NCBI GenBank assembly: GCA_034440635.1
Contig: JAOTON010000322.1
Location: forward strand, 62,001 to 126,000
DNA length: 64,000 nucleotides
Origin: Lepas anatifera
Lineage: Eukaryota; Arthropoda; Thecostraca; Lepadidae
Direction of reading: 5' to 3'
Part shown: positions 1 to 11,820 of the stretch, piece after piece
Layout of the letters: every line of letters begins with the position of its first letter
Numbering within the stretch: position 1 is the first letter of the stretch
The notes under the pieces: model-generated
What the model saw: the letters and a program-made list of their open reading frames with translations, nothing else
Told to the model about the DNA's origin: nothing
The model's database searches: none
Position numbers and translations under genes: made by a program

Positions 1-420
1 GGTCACTTTTTTACCTTTCGTGACCTCAGGTCATATTAGGTCACGGGGTGACCTCTGGAGGTCAAACCACTGGCGGGAGGTCTTTACGTTCCACATAGCG
101 GAAAAAGTACTGACAATTTGCTATCAAATGTACTCTACCAGGCCTCAATAGCTCTAATGACATAAGAGTTATGCCCAGTTTGCTTAATCATTGCATATTT
201 GAGTGAAAATAGCCGATCTTGACCTAATTTGACCTCTGGAGGTCAAACCATTGACCTAAGCACTAAAACATGTGAAGTAATTTCTTACTGAATTCACGCC
301 AGCTTTCTATTGCACTTTGCAGATTTGCGCTAACGCCCATATTTTCGGAGTTAGAGGGGGCCATCAATGGCCCCCGGTGGGGTGAAGGTGGCGCCGGACC
401 CCCGGTGGGGCGCGGGTTAA
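1..420. mobile_element. TTAA element A, right part only
   Basis: This is the right-hand portion of a non-autonomous element whose left part lies outside the window. It aligns by eye with 56490-56903 and 9840-10251: the same order of AGGTCA/TGACCT motifs, the same segment around the phrase accactggcggg, and the same ending with two C/G-rich blocks followed by TTAA at 417-420. The termini resemble piggyBac-type ends (TTAA target plus CCC start), but no transposase is present, so the superfamily is inferred. Confidence 0.7.
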
Positions 421-519
421 GGTACACACCATCCAAATGCACCTGCCGGGTATACCAAGAACGCATAAAATGTACATATTATGGGTATACGTATACGTAT
501 ATGGAAACACCGAGTTATG

Positions 520-698
520 AGGGGATGAGGTGCTCAGTGGATAGCATCCTTGTCTCCTGAGCCACGGGTCCTGGCAAAGCCTCTGAATAAGTTGGTCTGA
601 TCCCCCAAATCCATCCCAACAGGGCGTGAGTTGGTAACGCCGTACAACCTTGGCAGTTGGTGCGTCGTTAAACCTCAACATTTATTATTAAATATTAA
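520..698 (+). repeat. tRNA-derived SINE-like repeat
   Basis: The start (521-545) has a box-A-like phrase, gtgctcagtggatag, in a tRNA-like context. A weaker box-B region follows. The 3' part ends with gtgcgtcgttaaac and an A/T-rich tail with tta repeats near 680-700, a tail type seen in several invertebrate SINEs. It is probably a degenerate Pol III SINE. A tRNA gene is unlikely because no cloverleaf with a proper T arm could be drawn. Confidence 0.5.
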
Positions 699-699
699 A

Positions 700-1302
700 C
701 ATGAAGTTTGGTGCCTTATCAACTCCAGATTCTACTAGGCTTACCTGCTGTGGTCTGGCAATTTAGATGCCGGACTGAGCGTGCCAAAGACAATACTTGG
801 TTCGGAACGGACTACTGCCCGTCACGTCACAACATTTGAGTCATGTCATCCACAAGCGACCGGACATTTTCGTCTAAGGGGTGGGGGACGACATCATAAT
901 TGGGGTCAGTTGCATGCAGTGGAAAAAGTGGTAAGACCGTTATTTAACGAATAATCTCGTGGAAAGATAGTTCAATTTCATATAAACAAGTTTCGTAGAA
1001 TAAAATTCAATCATTTCCAATGCTCTACAAATTCGGCTCCAGAGGTTTCAATGGTTTAAAAACACGATATAGCATCACAAAATTTATTGGAGCACTCGTT
1101 TTGTAAGCATTGCCTTAGGAAATTTGCTAGGGTGACGAAGTAAGCTTAGAATTGTTTTAAGAACAGGCCATAACTAATGTTGCATTGAAGGAATGGGAAT
1201 GCTATTAATAATTTCATACCACAACTTAGAAAGACAATGTTTTTCTCATTTCAAATAGCTATATGTCATACGAAACTTTTTTCTAAGCGATGATCTTGAC
1301 CC
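700..1302. other. unannotated intergenic stretch
   Basis: I see no coding exon, recognised repeat or structured motif in this A/T-rich stretch. Confidence 0.5.
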
Positions 1303-3283
1303 GTAGGGGAGGCGGGGAGAGTTGTATCATGGACAAGTTGTATCAGAGCGATTTTTTCCAAAACCCCAAGAGATAGCGCTCCCGACACGACCAGATGATG
1401 CGGCATGAGGTCCGCCATCTTTCTTTATACTGCCGTCTGCTTGGCTTGGCGCGTTTCGCGGTGAGTGTAGAAAATGTGTTGTCGGGGTGTCATTCTGTAA
1501 AATTTCGTCGTAAGGAAATGTGTGTTTTTGTCATTCAGATGATCACGAATCGGAAGGATTGCTGTAGCAGTGGTAAGGGTAAATTCTAAGGCTTCGTGCG
1601 TGAGAAGGATTTTCTCGGCTGGCCACTGGTTGTTGAGCACGAGGACGTTTTTTCCAATGTGGGAGGGTGGTACATGTTACACCTCCACATATCACAGTTG
1701 TCTTGACTAACGCTGGGTCCCTACTGAAATCCCCTATTGACGCTAAACTAAGCATCAGAGGCCGCACAGCCTCTGCGGGCCTGGGCCTCTGAGTTTTTGG
1801 TGGCTACTTTGAGCTGATATTGAGTCCCCTCAGTTGATCTGGGACCGCTTTAGATAACCAGGCCCTCACACTGAACTTGAATGTGTCGCCACTGGAGCCT
1901 TCTGAGTTTTTCGGGGTCCCTTAACTGGTGAAGGGCCCCCTCAACAGATCCTGGGCCCTCTGAATTAATTTTGAGCTATCTGAGAGCGAGTTTTCAGGTT
2001 GCCCCTGGGCTGTTCTGGGACCGTGGAAGAGTATTGCACAGGAGCTTACTGGCTTGGCCTTAGATCCTTTGCTGCTTTGGGGCCCCCTAAGCTAAAAATA
2101 ACCCTGTAGGTGAAATTATTGTGGCAGCCACGAGCTGGGTCTAGGGCCCGTGATAGGATTTACTTAAGGGGCCTCTGGTTTGGTCATAGGGCCCCTCGCT
2201 TGATTAATCTCCCATAAGCTGGCAAGGGCCCCCTGGGCTAGTATCGTGTTCGTTTAACTGATATACCCTCAGCGTGTCTAGGCCCCATGAGTTGAAGGTT
2301 GGCCCCTGAGCTAGTTTTGGCCCCTGAGCTTATTTAGGATCCGTTTAAATGGGTAGGTACCCCACGCTGCCTATACAGCTCATTAGGGATGTCGCCACAG
2401 GTTAATTGTTGCCAAAAACACTATATCATCACAGGTAGCCACAACGAAAAATTAGGTACAAATATTTTTGCTGCAAAAAATGCAGGCCAGGATAAGTTCA
2501 AGACAGGCCGCGCTGATGGAATGAAAGCAAAAGCAAAAATTAAAGTCTAACAAGTCCCGAGAAGTTATGGCCACATCCCCGCCTGCGCTTCACAAATTCG
2601 AGGCACACCCCTGCTCGCCCACCGCCTCCTCCTTCAAACGTCCATGCAATTCATGTGTATCCCTGAAACAACCCTTCCCGGAACTATTGTGAGGGGATTA
2701 CTTAGTAAGTCCATATTTAATACGTTTAGGCTTTTCAGATTGAACAGTTGCAGATTGAACAGACTTTAGCCCTGACTTAAGTCTGCTGGTACCTAGTCTA
2801 GAATTTGCCCGTTTCGTCGCATTGTGTTGGCTTCTTTGTTCCAAACGGGTCACCTTTACACATGGACGGTTGATGTTTCGTTTGCGTTTTTTGTGGCCAT
2901 GAATTTCGTACTGCATTGGCCATAGTTTGGTGCAATAAATTGCAAGTTAAGTTTATAATTAAATTTTAAATTCGTTGAAGGTTGTTCCCACGGCCATGAT
3001 CGGTGGCAGGCACAGTCTTCGAAACGTGACACACTGATACAACTTAACCCACCATGTGATACAACTCACCCAACCGGTGGGGTAAGTTGTATCAAGTGAA
3101 AAAGGTTCATTCGCCGGGCAGTAGGAGACAAACCAGTAAAGATAAAGAAACAACTCTATCGGCAAAAGGAAGCAAAAGGATGCAGATACGAGATGGTATT
3201 GAAATCACGAGGCCATCCCAAGTAGTTACGAAATTAATGAACCTGGAGTAAAAACTGATACAACCCACCCCACCCTCCCCTAC
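1303..3283. mobile_element. 2-kb inverted-repeat element with TA flanks
   Basis: The left end reads gtaggggaggcggggag then gttgtatca. The right end (about 3255-3283) is the reverse complement of a very similar string (gataca, acccaccccaccctcccc, tac). Both tips border TA, so a TA duplication is plausible. Inside both ends further copies of gttgtatca / tgatacaac occur (1335-1347, 3032-3095), giving layered subterminal inverted repeats. There is no transposase ORF. The middle (1770-2360) is a degenerate GGCCCC-type repeat, listed separately. Confidence 0.6.
1770..2360 (+). repeat. degenerate GGGCCCCTGAG-type repeat
   Basis: Units of roughly 25-40 bases based on ggcccctgagctggt-like phrases recur with heavy divergence, e.g. 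tgagttgaaggttggcccctgag and ttttggcccctgagc near 2290-2325. The same kind of unit reappears at 43690-43945. It does not encode a long reading frame. Confidence 0.5.
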
Positions 3284-3382
3284 TATAATCAAATGTAATT
3301 TTGCTTAGCGACGAATTTCAAGTCAGCAGCTTCCTCTTAGATAGCAAAATGAAAAGACAAAGTTTGAACAGCATATACTACC

Positions 3383-4244
3383 TAAACACGCGCATTGACG
3401 GGGGTCTGAGCCAACGACGCTTTGACGGGGGGCGGGTACCCGCCCACCTAAGATCTCCAGAACCACGCTAGATAGCGAAAAACGGTAAACGGGTAAACGG
3501 AGTTCGGTAGGCCATCCATTTCTCTATCGAAAGGATTTGAACCATTTTTTCAGGTCACATTTAAGGTCACTAGAGGTCAAGACATGCCATCATAGGGATA
3601 GCATGTAAATGAAGTTTTTCGGTCAATACATCTGAACAGGTAAAGATAGAGAAAACAATTTGAAACATTGGAATCCTCGCAGCAAACCGAATCGAATGAT
3701 ATATAATATGACTTAACTAGTTCAAATTAGATCACATATGTTATTTGACCTGACCTGAGGTCATTTCAAGGTCAAATTAGGTTAAAATGCATATCATTAG
3801 AGATGCAAAGACTATATAAATATAATGCAGTTAAAATAAGCGCTTTATCACCACCCATTACTAAGTTATTTCGTTTAAACCATTTTCCCCTGTATTTCCA
3901 ATCGATAGCTCATGGCTAGTACCTGACCTTAATTCAGCGATATAAAAATACCGGAACAAACTTTAGACAACTCGGTGGGCCCATTATGTGATATTAGTTT
4001 CAAGCTGATAAGTTCAATCTGTTCTGAAATATGTTATCTTAAACTTTGTTTAAGATCAGGTCACTTGACCTGTACTGGTGACCTGACCTGAGATGACCTA
4101 AACTTTCAAAAAAGTTATAAAAGTGATTAAAGAAAAGGTATGCCAAGTACGGAGGCGCTACGCGCTGCCGTTTTTATGCTATCTTCAAGAAAACCCGGGG
4201 CAGGTACCCACCCCCCGCCCCCTCCTCGTCAATGCGCGTGTTAA
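3383..4244. mobile_element. TTAA element E (reverse orientation)
   Basis: The left tip reads TAAACACGCGCATTGACGGG (first T of TTAA altered) and the right tip ends ...cgtcaatgcgcgtg then TTAA at 4241-4244, a near-perfect inverted terminal repeat. The interior has many AGGTCA/TGACCT motifs. The conserved GC hairpin lies near the right end (4150-4170) with loop variant CGTAG on the minus strand. It is the same subfamily as the element at 21206-22056, in opposite orientation. No transposase is present. Confidence 0.8.
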
Positions 4245-4722
4245 ACTTTCGAAAGTTGACACCGAGTGCCACTAGTTTCCTCGTTACTCATGATTTAATT
4301 ACCCGAAAACTTTGAAATGAGAGCCATTGCAATGCTCCCTAATAGAAACGTTTTTCGGAATGGTCGATGGTTTAGCCCTCGCCCGGTGGGGATGTTTGAA
4401 CACTCCCTCGAATTCTACTGGCGGTAGGAAAAGCGGCGGCGCGAAGCGCCGCCGTACTTAGCACACCTTATCCTTGATTGATTCCGCAACTTCCCCAAAA
4501 TTTTAAGGTTGGGTCATCTCAGTTCAGGTCAAGTGACCTCTCCTCAAAAAATGTTTAAGGTGGCATCAGTAAAAAATGGATGAATCTATCTCATTGAAAC
4601 TTATACCACATAATGGGCCCACCGAGTGCTACAATATGTATTCCGGGATTTTTCATATCGATGACCTAAGGTCAAGTACGGATCGTGACCTATCCATTGG
4701 AAATACATGGGGAAAACAGAAA

Positions 4723-6294
4723 TTCATCATCATCATCAACTGTTTTATTTCATTTTTCACATAGACAGGCAACAGAAGCAAAAGAAGACATGAACAAGAC
4801 AAAGCAATAAGAAGCAACAGAACAGAACGTCATAGGCAAAGAGTAGAGAATAAGAGGAAGTAGGCGACCAGTTTTCAGATTAAAGCAAATTATAACATAG
4901 GTACAAAACATAAACCGCCAGCAAAGAAGCAGCAACCGTGGAACGAGAGAAAAAGATATACAAAACGAGATGAGCCTTAAATAACGAAACAGAACAGAAA
5001 TATAATGCCAAAACACAGTTAACCTTCGCCCGGGTGGGGTCTTTTATGCCCCCCTCGGGTTTTTCCGAAGTGACCAAAAACGGCGGCACGCAGCGCCGCC
5101 ATACTTGGTCTGCCTGTTCCTTCATCATTTTTACATCTTTCCTGAAAATTTTGGCTCCAGGTCATATCAGGTCAGGTCACCAGGCCAGGTGAAGTGACCT
5201 CACCTCAAAAATACTTAGGACCGCATAACTAAAAGAAGGTTTAATCGATCAAGTTGAAATTCATACCACATATTGGGCCCACCAGGAGCTACAACATTTG
5301 TCCCGGGAATTTCGATATTGGTGACCTAAGGTCATGTGCAGAGCATGACCTTCCCATTGTCAATACATGGGGAAAATCACGAAATGAGCTTTTCTCAGTA
5401 AGTATGGATGGAATCAACTTCAAACATCGGCTGCAACCTGCTCTTAGCCCATTTCTGAAGCTGATGCCAAAATTTTTGACTTGTGACCTTTAAAAGGTCA
5501 CCTTAGGTCAAATAAGCATTTTTTGGTGTTTTTCTCTATAAATTTTGAATTAACTAGGATAGAGCTTTTATTTTGTCACCAAAGTGTTTGTATAGTCAAT
5601 GGAAGTCAAATGATATACATCATGACTATACCAGGTCAAGTTGGGTCAGACCGTTGACCTGGGTCAGGTCAAATTCTTAAATTTGACCTGGCATAGCAAT
5701 ATCACATATCATTCGTTTTGTATTGACGTGAGGATTGCAATGGTGCATAAACTATGGCTGTATCTTGTTTGGTTTGGAAGCTATTAGCGAAAAAGTAAAC
5801 GCCCTTATGCATGGGTGGCTATGGACATTCCCAAGAATATGCCCAATATTTAGTGACCTGTAGCTCCCCAGGCTTTGACCTGACACGAAAATGAATGCCA
5901 CTGTTAAAAAGGCGCATCTCAAGAGCTTTTGAATGGTGTTAAAAAATGTTTCTAGCTATCATAGTTTCTGAGATATATGAGGTTTTCTTAGTACACCTCA
6001 TATTAGCGATTTTGACCTGTTTTGGCCTCTGGTGACCTTGATATTGACCTGACAAGAAAAATGACCAAAGTATTTTCGATATCATTTTCGAAGAGCTTTC
6101 GATTGCCGTTTTGCGCTTTTTCTAGCTCTCTTAGTTTTTGAGATCGTGGGGGTCTTTTTTAGCCCCCCCCACCAGGGCGAAGGTGGCTCGTACCCGCCAC
6201 CGGGGCAAGGATTAAAATCAAACTAAAATTAAGAACAAACAAAACAGGAGACAAAACAAAAACTAACAAAGTTAAGTTATAAAAGTAGTAATTG
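4723..6294 (-). mobile_element. LINE 3'-end fragment, split by element G
   Basis: Sequence starting with (TCA)n and tgttttatttc at 4723-4750 looks like the reverse complement of a LINE 3' tail ending in (GATGAT)n; a similar tail closes the LINE at about 52000. A hydrophobic reading frame on the minus strand (4750-5016) may be its degenerate end. It is split by TTAA element G and continues as A-rich sequence at 6216-6294. Assignment is by tail type and context only. Confidence 0.4.
5019..6215. mobile_element. TTAA element G, nested in the LINE within element F
   Basis: Complete element with TTAA at 5019-5022 and 6212-6215. The left tip is TTAACCTTCGCCCGGGTGGG and the right tip mirrors it (caccggggcaagga then TTAA). 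The GC hairpin is at 5081-5100 with loop CGCAG. The interior has numerous AGGTCA/TGACCT motifs. No ORF of transposase size exists. It is the innermost of three layers: F, then LINE fragment, then G. Confidence 0.8.
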
Positions 6295-6916
6295 GGCTGT
6301 ATTTGTGTAGATACAGCTGAGAATACCTTCATATTCTCAAAATCGTAGTATCCTGGGCCCCTTTCCAGGCTCATGTTGCAATTTTTTACCTGTGACCTCT
6401 GAGAGGTCATCTGGGGCTACTAAAGCAGTTTTCAGACTTGGTCAATAACTTTTCATGAGATGCTGATGCAGCTTTTTATATTATTGCCTTTGGATTGTTA
6501 TTGCTAGTCGATTGATATGCATATTGACTATGCTAGGTTAAAAAGTGACCATGACCTGACCTGAGGTCGGTCATTTTTGTGTTTTGATCTTGTATGTTCA
6601 TAATATACATCATTAGATATGCCGTGACGAGAGGAAGCGAATGGTGCATAAAAAATGATGCTAACTCAACTCTGTCCGATACTAGAGTCCAAAAACTTTA
6701 CTCAAAACTCTACCTTCTTTAACCTGCCATGCCTTCAATATTGACCATATAGACCTGTGCCAAAAAGTGAACATGCAGTTTCGTCATAAATTTGTATGAG
6801 CTATCCACCATTGTTCGCGTTTTTTTCGCTATCCGGAATAAGGGCCGAGTTCGAGGGGTTCAGACACCCCCCACCAGGGCGAAGGTGGCTGGGAGGCCCA
6901 CTGGGGTGCGAATTAA

Positions 6917-7510
6917 GAGCATTTCAATACAGATTTTTCGTTAAAATTGACCTGGAACCGTAATTTGGAACCCTTTGTCAGGACCTGGCTACCAGCTACT
7001 CTCTTTGTACTGATCCCAGAATAAACAACGTGCTTATTTTGTATTATAATTCACAATAATCACCACCAGCCTTGCGTCAGCTGACAGGTGAAGTCAGACG
7101 TTAGAATTCCAGACAACTATAGTACTACACGACCTTGAAACTTCACTCTTCTTCCGTGAAGACGAGGACTCGGTGGCATTGTATATACGGGTCCAGCACA
7201 ACGCCATGCATCAATTGCATTGGCATATGGGAGTGGAGGCAGCGATTTTGATCTATCGCATGTGACAACTAAGCGACGTGACCACTCCAAGGCAGCCCCA
7301 CCCTGAAATGGTTTGGGTACCGGGCCGTTGGGAACTGCAACGGCGTTCCATCCTGGTTGGTAGAGTCAAAATCTGGGAGCTATTTCAATAGCAGCCTTGA
7401 TGAGCACTTTGTAGGACTGCGGTATGAGACTGGAAATTTCCGATAAGCGAAGTTGCAAGGAATGTATTGTGCTGGAAGAGACTGAGCGATACAGTCAATT
7501 TAGTGGGAAT
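6917..7510. other. unannotated stretch
   Basis: I recognise no gene or repeat here; base composition is mixed and apparently single copy within the window. Confidence 0.4.
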
Positions 7511-8220
7511 GTAACACGCGCATTGACGGCGGTGTAAGCCACGTTCGGCTTGATAGGGAAGGGGGCGGGTATCTGCCTCCTCCTACGACCTCAAAAACCA
7601 CGCTAGTTAGTGAAAAGTGGTAAACGGTGTTAGGTAGTCTGAACTAAGCTCTCAAAGATATTTTTATAGATATTTTGTCCGGTCAAATCCAAGGTCACTT
7701 CAGACCGAAACATGTCCCCATAGAAATATCATAGCACGCGCAGTGGAGAGGGGTCTGGCGTCAACGCGCAGTGAAAGGGGTCCTAAAGTGGCATCTCGGA
7801 AACCAAGAGGGTTAGAAAAGGCCCATGTGGGGTGGTGGGGGTGGGAGCGATAGTGATCTACAATATGACCAAGTTTCATTGACCTAGGTCAATATCTTCA
7901 AGGTCAAACGAGGTTGTAAATGTAAAAGCTGAGCCGTTCTCGAGAGCTATTGGGAAATGCCGCCATTATGCGAAAAAAGCCGGGAATGCACCAAAAGCGG
8001 TCCAAAGTCCTAGAGAGAAGGTACCATTCAATTTTGTCTGAGATTCTGAGGCCAAGGTCATTCAAGGTGAATAACCTATGACGTAACAATCTGACATATT
8101 CACAATAATGTACATTTTAGCTGGCACTATAGCAGCCTTTGGGCGGGAATCGAGGATTAGACCTTGAAAAGACCTTTGACCTTGAACTTGACCTTAAGTA
8201 GCCTTACCTATGAAGTGACA
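7511..8220. mobile_element. TTAA-family fragment, D/E subfamily
   Basis: It begins with GTAACACGCGCATTGACGGC, close to the tips of the elements at 3383 and 21206, and continues with the same block (ccacgctagttagtgaaaa...) found at 3463-3500. A second tip-like sequence (gcacgcgcagtggagagggg) occurs at about 7733, suggesting a nested or rearranged copy. No right tip could be fixed, so the end is approximate. Confidence 0.5.
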
Positions 8221-9226
8221 GAGCATAACATATTCCGTGCAGAATAACCCGTCTGACCGGTCTCTGCGCTGGTCAGTGGCAGCATCTTTGGTATGCAGTG
8301 GCTCAGTCTGTGTATCGCCGGGCATGGTCTCCCCGTTCTCCGAGTGTCGTGAGATCGGAGTCCGTTCTGATTTCTTGTAATTTCCTGGCACCCGAGTAAA
8401 ATCCGTGGCGGCGCCTCTGCCGACCAACACTTTAACTGACATGATGTATTCATTGGGGGTGCTCTTTGACACAAGCATTCCAACATCGACTGATAGGGTC
8501 TGGCCACATAGCTGCGACATAGCTGAACCGCTCCATACCCGCCTACCGATCCAAGCTGACTAGCGTTCCCGTATAACGTTCAGTTAACTCTCCAACGGCA
8601 TTCTGGTAATGCCCGGGATGTTTCAATACCATCTGCAGATTCTGTGCCGTTCCCTGTCGGAATCGACCGGCTTTTTATGAATTTCTCGGTCTGCATCTGT
8701 CTGAGCTATGCATTTTTCTGTAATTATCTAACATCACCATTATTGTTTATTACAGGCATTTTTACATTTTTCGGTTATATGAGGTAGAATCAGCACTACT
8801 CAAAATTCCTTGGGAGTCTAGAATAGAGATGGACCGTTGCTCGAATGCTAGCGAGCGGTGCTATGACGGAGAAAACTGCCATACATGTTATCAAATCAAT
8901 ATAAAGACGCTATGCAAGTCTTACGTGTTCCGTATTGAAGACTCCGTCAGAATCGCGCCACGGAAAATGCTATTGGAGCGTTATAATTCGTTACGTGATA
9001 AGCCGTTAACCAAATGCTATTGGAGCGTGATAAACGTAACGGCCGTTTGCGTGGAGACCGACTGGTAGTGGTATCCGTGCTCGGACAGCTAACAATTACT
9101 CAGAGCGAAATTGGAGCAAAAAGTGCCCTCGTGTCTTAGAGGAAAACGTTGCGCAGCCTACATATGCATGTTTCCATCAGAGCCCGGCACAACAATGAAA
9201 GGAGGAAGCAGTCCATGTATTCGGAG
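8221..9226. other. unannotated stretch with a short direct repeat
   Basis: No gene is recognised. A short direct repeat, aaatgctattggagcgt, occurs near 8966 and 9012. Open frames on the minus strand at 8194-8520 lack recognisable domains. Confidence 0.4.
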
Positions 9227-10251
9227 TAACCCTTGCCCCACCGGGGGCAACGATGGCCCCACCTAAGGTTTTTTCGGGATACCAGAAAAACGACGAGGCG
9301 CAGAACCGCGGTTGAGGGCTCTTCCTCTCACCCCATCATTTTGCCACCATCCCTGAAATTTTTTACAACGGGTCACTCAAGGTCAGGTCACCAGGCGAAG
9401 TCAACCAAGGTCATCTCACTTCAAGTTTTGAGTTCTATAAGAGCTACATTTCTTCGTCGATCAATTTGAAACTTCCTACACCTCATGACCTCCCCAGGAT
9501 CTACAATATGTATAACCAAGATTTTTCGATTTCGTGACCTAAGGCCAGGTCACGAGGTGACCTCTCCCATTGAAAAAGCATGGGAAAAGCTGTCTTATCA
9601 TCTGAAAGTCACAAAGACGACTGCAAATACTCAGCTTGCTAAAAAAACGTTCTTGGACACCTTTTCATGGATCCCAGGGGCCATATTTTCCCTTTGATCT
9701 CTCCGAGGTCACCCAAGGTCACCAGGGTCAAAAACAGTATTTTGTAAATAACTTTTCGCCTAATTATGCTAGAGCGCTGAATCAAACATCATCGTGTAAG
9801 TCTTGTCACTGGCTTTCATTTGATATACGGCAAGGTCAATTTCTGACCTTTTATGACCTCAGGTCATAATAGGTCACGAGGTGACCTCTTCAGGTCAAAC
9901 CACTGGCGGAGCGTCATTACGTTCCACCTAGCGGGAAAAGGTCTGGTATTTTCCTACCAAATGTACTTAACCAGATCTCAATAGCTCAAATGGAATAAGA
10001 TTTATACCCAGTCTGCTTAAGCATTTCATATTTCAGTGACAACAGCCTATCTTGACCTAACTTGGCCTCTGGAGGTCAAACCATTGACCTGAGTGCTTAA
10101 ACATGTAAAGTAATTTCTTACTAAATTCACGCGAGCTTTCTAATGCACTTTGCAAATTTGCGCTAACCCTCATATTTTTGGAGTTAGAGGGGCCATGGAT
10201 GGTCCCAGTGGGGCGAAAGTGGCGCCGAACCCCCACTGGGGCACGGGTTAA
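9227..10251. mobile_element. TTAA element B
   Basis: The left tip reads GTAACCCTTGCCCCACCGGG (G for the first T) and the right tip ends ccccactggggcacggg then TTAA at 10248-10251. It is collinear with 55873-56903 through its whole length, including the segment around accactggcgg. It is rich in AGGTCA/TGACCT. The GC hairpin region near 9290 is degenerate in this subfamily. No coding capacity. Confidence 0.8.
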
Positions 10252-10280
10252 AGCTAAATAATTTCAATCCCAATTCAAGC

Positions 10281-11110
10281 TTAACACGCGCCCCGCTGGG
10301 GTCCCTTGCAAGACGCGCCCCGCTGGGGGGGGCGTTTTTCGCCCCCCTCCGTATCTCGTTCCCCACGAAAGCTAAAGGAAAAGTACGGGCGGCGTTCGAA
10401 AGCTCTTGACAAGACGAAGATAATTTATAAGAAAATTTTTATGTCAGGTCAATATTGAGGTCAGCATAGGTCAAAGAATACTCTATAGGCTTACAACAGA
10501 GCAGTGTACGTTTCCCTCTCTAGATCTGCCCTCAGGAGAGCTAGAGCAAATCTTTATGCATCATTGGATTCCTCTCATCGCGGCAAATCGAATGATGTAT
10601 AATAGGACCTTACTAGGTCAAATAGTCAAAATGACCTGACCTCGACCTAGGTCAAGGTCACAGAGTGACCTGGTATGGCCATACTGCATATCAATCGACT
10701 CCCCGTGACAATATAAACACAATGCAAGCAAAATGGGAGCTTTATCTCAATTCAGTGAGAAGTTATTGGCAAAACAATCACTCTCTGCTCCCGTGACCTG
10801 ATATGACCTTTGAGAGGTCCGATGTTCAAAAACTTAACCTTATGGTCAAGATCGTGGTAATAATAGATAGTTTGAGGATTTTCAGCCTTATCTTTCAGGT
10901 ATTTCCTGAAAACGAGTCCATTCTATTTTTTACCATAGGGTGACCAAAAAATTGACCCCACCTTAGGTCAACAATATCCAAATTCAGAGATAGCAGAATT
11001 GTAGACCCTAATGACCTTACCATATTGTGGAAGTTTCAAACTGATCAGTTTGCTAATGTTTCCTGGTCGGGTCACTAAACTAGGGCACCAAATAAGGTAC
11101 CTGAAACGAT
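10281..11110. mobile_element. TTAA-family element H, left end defined
   Basis: The tip TTAACACGCGCCCCGCTGGG at 10281 is followed by a second cgcgccccgctgggg copy. The interior carries AGGTCA motifs to about 11000. No matching right tip was found; the element appears truncated near 11110. Confidence 0.55.
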
Positions 11111-11820
11111 TCTAGACATAAGCCAACGAGATTATTTCTGCGTTCATGGGCGTCAAAAGTGAGAGAGGGGAACGGGGCACGTGCCACCCTAAATTATGAG
11201 CCAGGGGGGACGTCACCCCCAAATTGTGGGACTAGATCTGAGTTTTCACCTTTCGTTCATCTTACCAGTGGAAACCTACCTCAATCGTGCTTCCATCAAT
11301 ACGTACTTACAATTCATTCCAGTTTTGTTGAACTGTCTTGATCCCACTCTTCAAGACAGCTATACAAACCGGGTTTTTCCTTCTAACCCCTCCGTCCCGT
11401 TAAAGCTCCGTGGCGACACCCCTGGAACTGGGTCACTCTGAGAACGGTGGTTTCTGCTAGCAATACCAGTTTCATGAGCACATTTGTGCTACTCTCGGCC
11501 TCCTCTCTCGGTGAAATTTCCATCAGTTAGTCCGGTAAGCCACCATGAAACTTATTTGCAATTATAATCCCTGGTGTTCGAAAAACTGCAGCGATTATTT
11601 CGTAATGGGGACCCTGGAAAACTAATCCAGAAATCATTGATTCCGGAAATCAGCCCCTCGAAAGGAACAATTTTCAATTTGTTGAGACGGTATAGGAATG
11701 TTTAACGTCATAAAAAGTTTTGGCCCGGTGGAATGTAACCTAAGCATTGGAAAATCATATTTAATTAATCAAAATAACAAGAACTTATGGACATAATACA
11801 CATTCATTTATCGTGCAGTT
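11111..11820. other. unannotated stretch
   Basis: No exon or recognised repeat. Confidence 0.4.

Larger units (their letters stand above)
4372..6916. mobile_element. TTAA element F, split by nested insertions
   Basis: The left end at 4372 (TTAGCCCTCGCCCGGTGGGG) carries the GC hairpin at 4434-4454. The right end at 6913-6916 is TTAA preceded by the mirrored C/G block. Between 4723 and about 6294 foreign sequence interrupts it. Element sequence resumes at about 6294 (taattgggctgtatttgtg), exactly where the reversed copy near 12445-12500 is continuous. The interruption is a LINE-like A/T-rich segment that itself contains element G. Confidence 0.7.
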
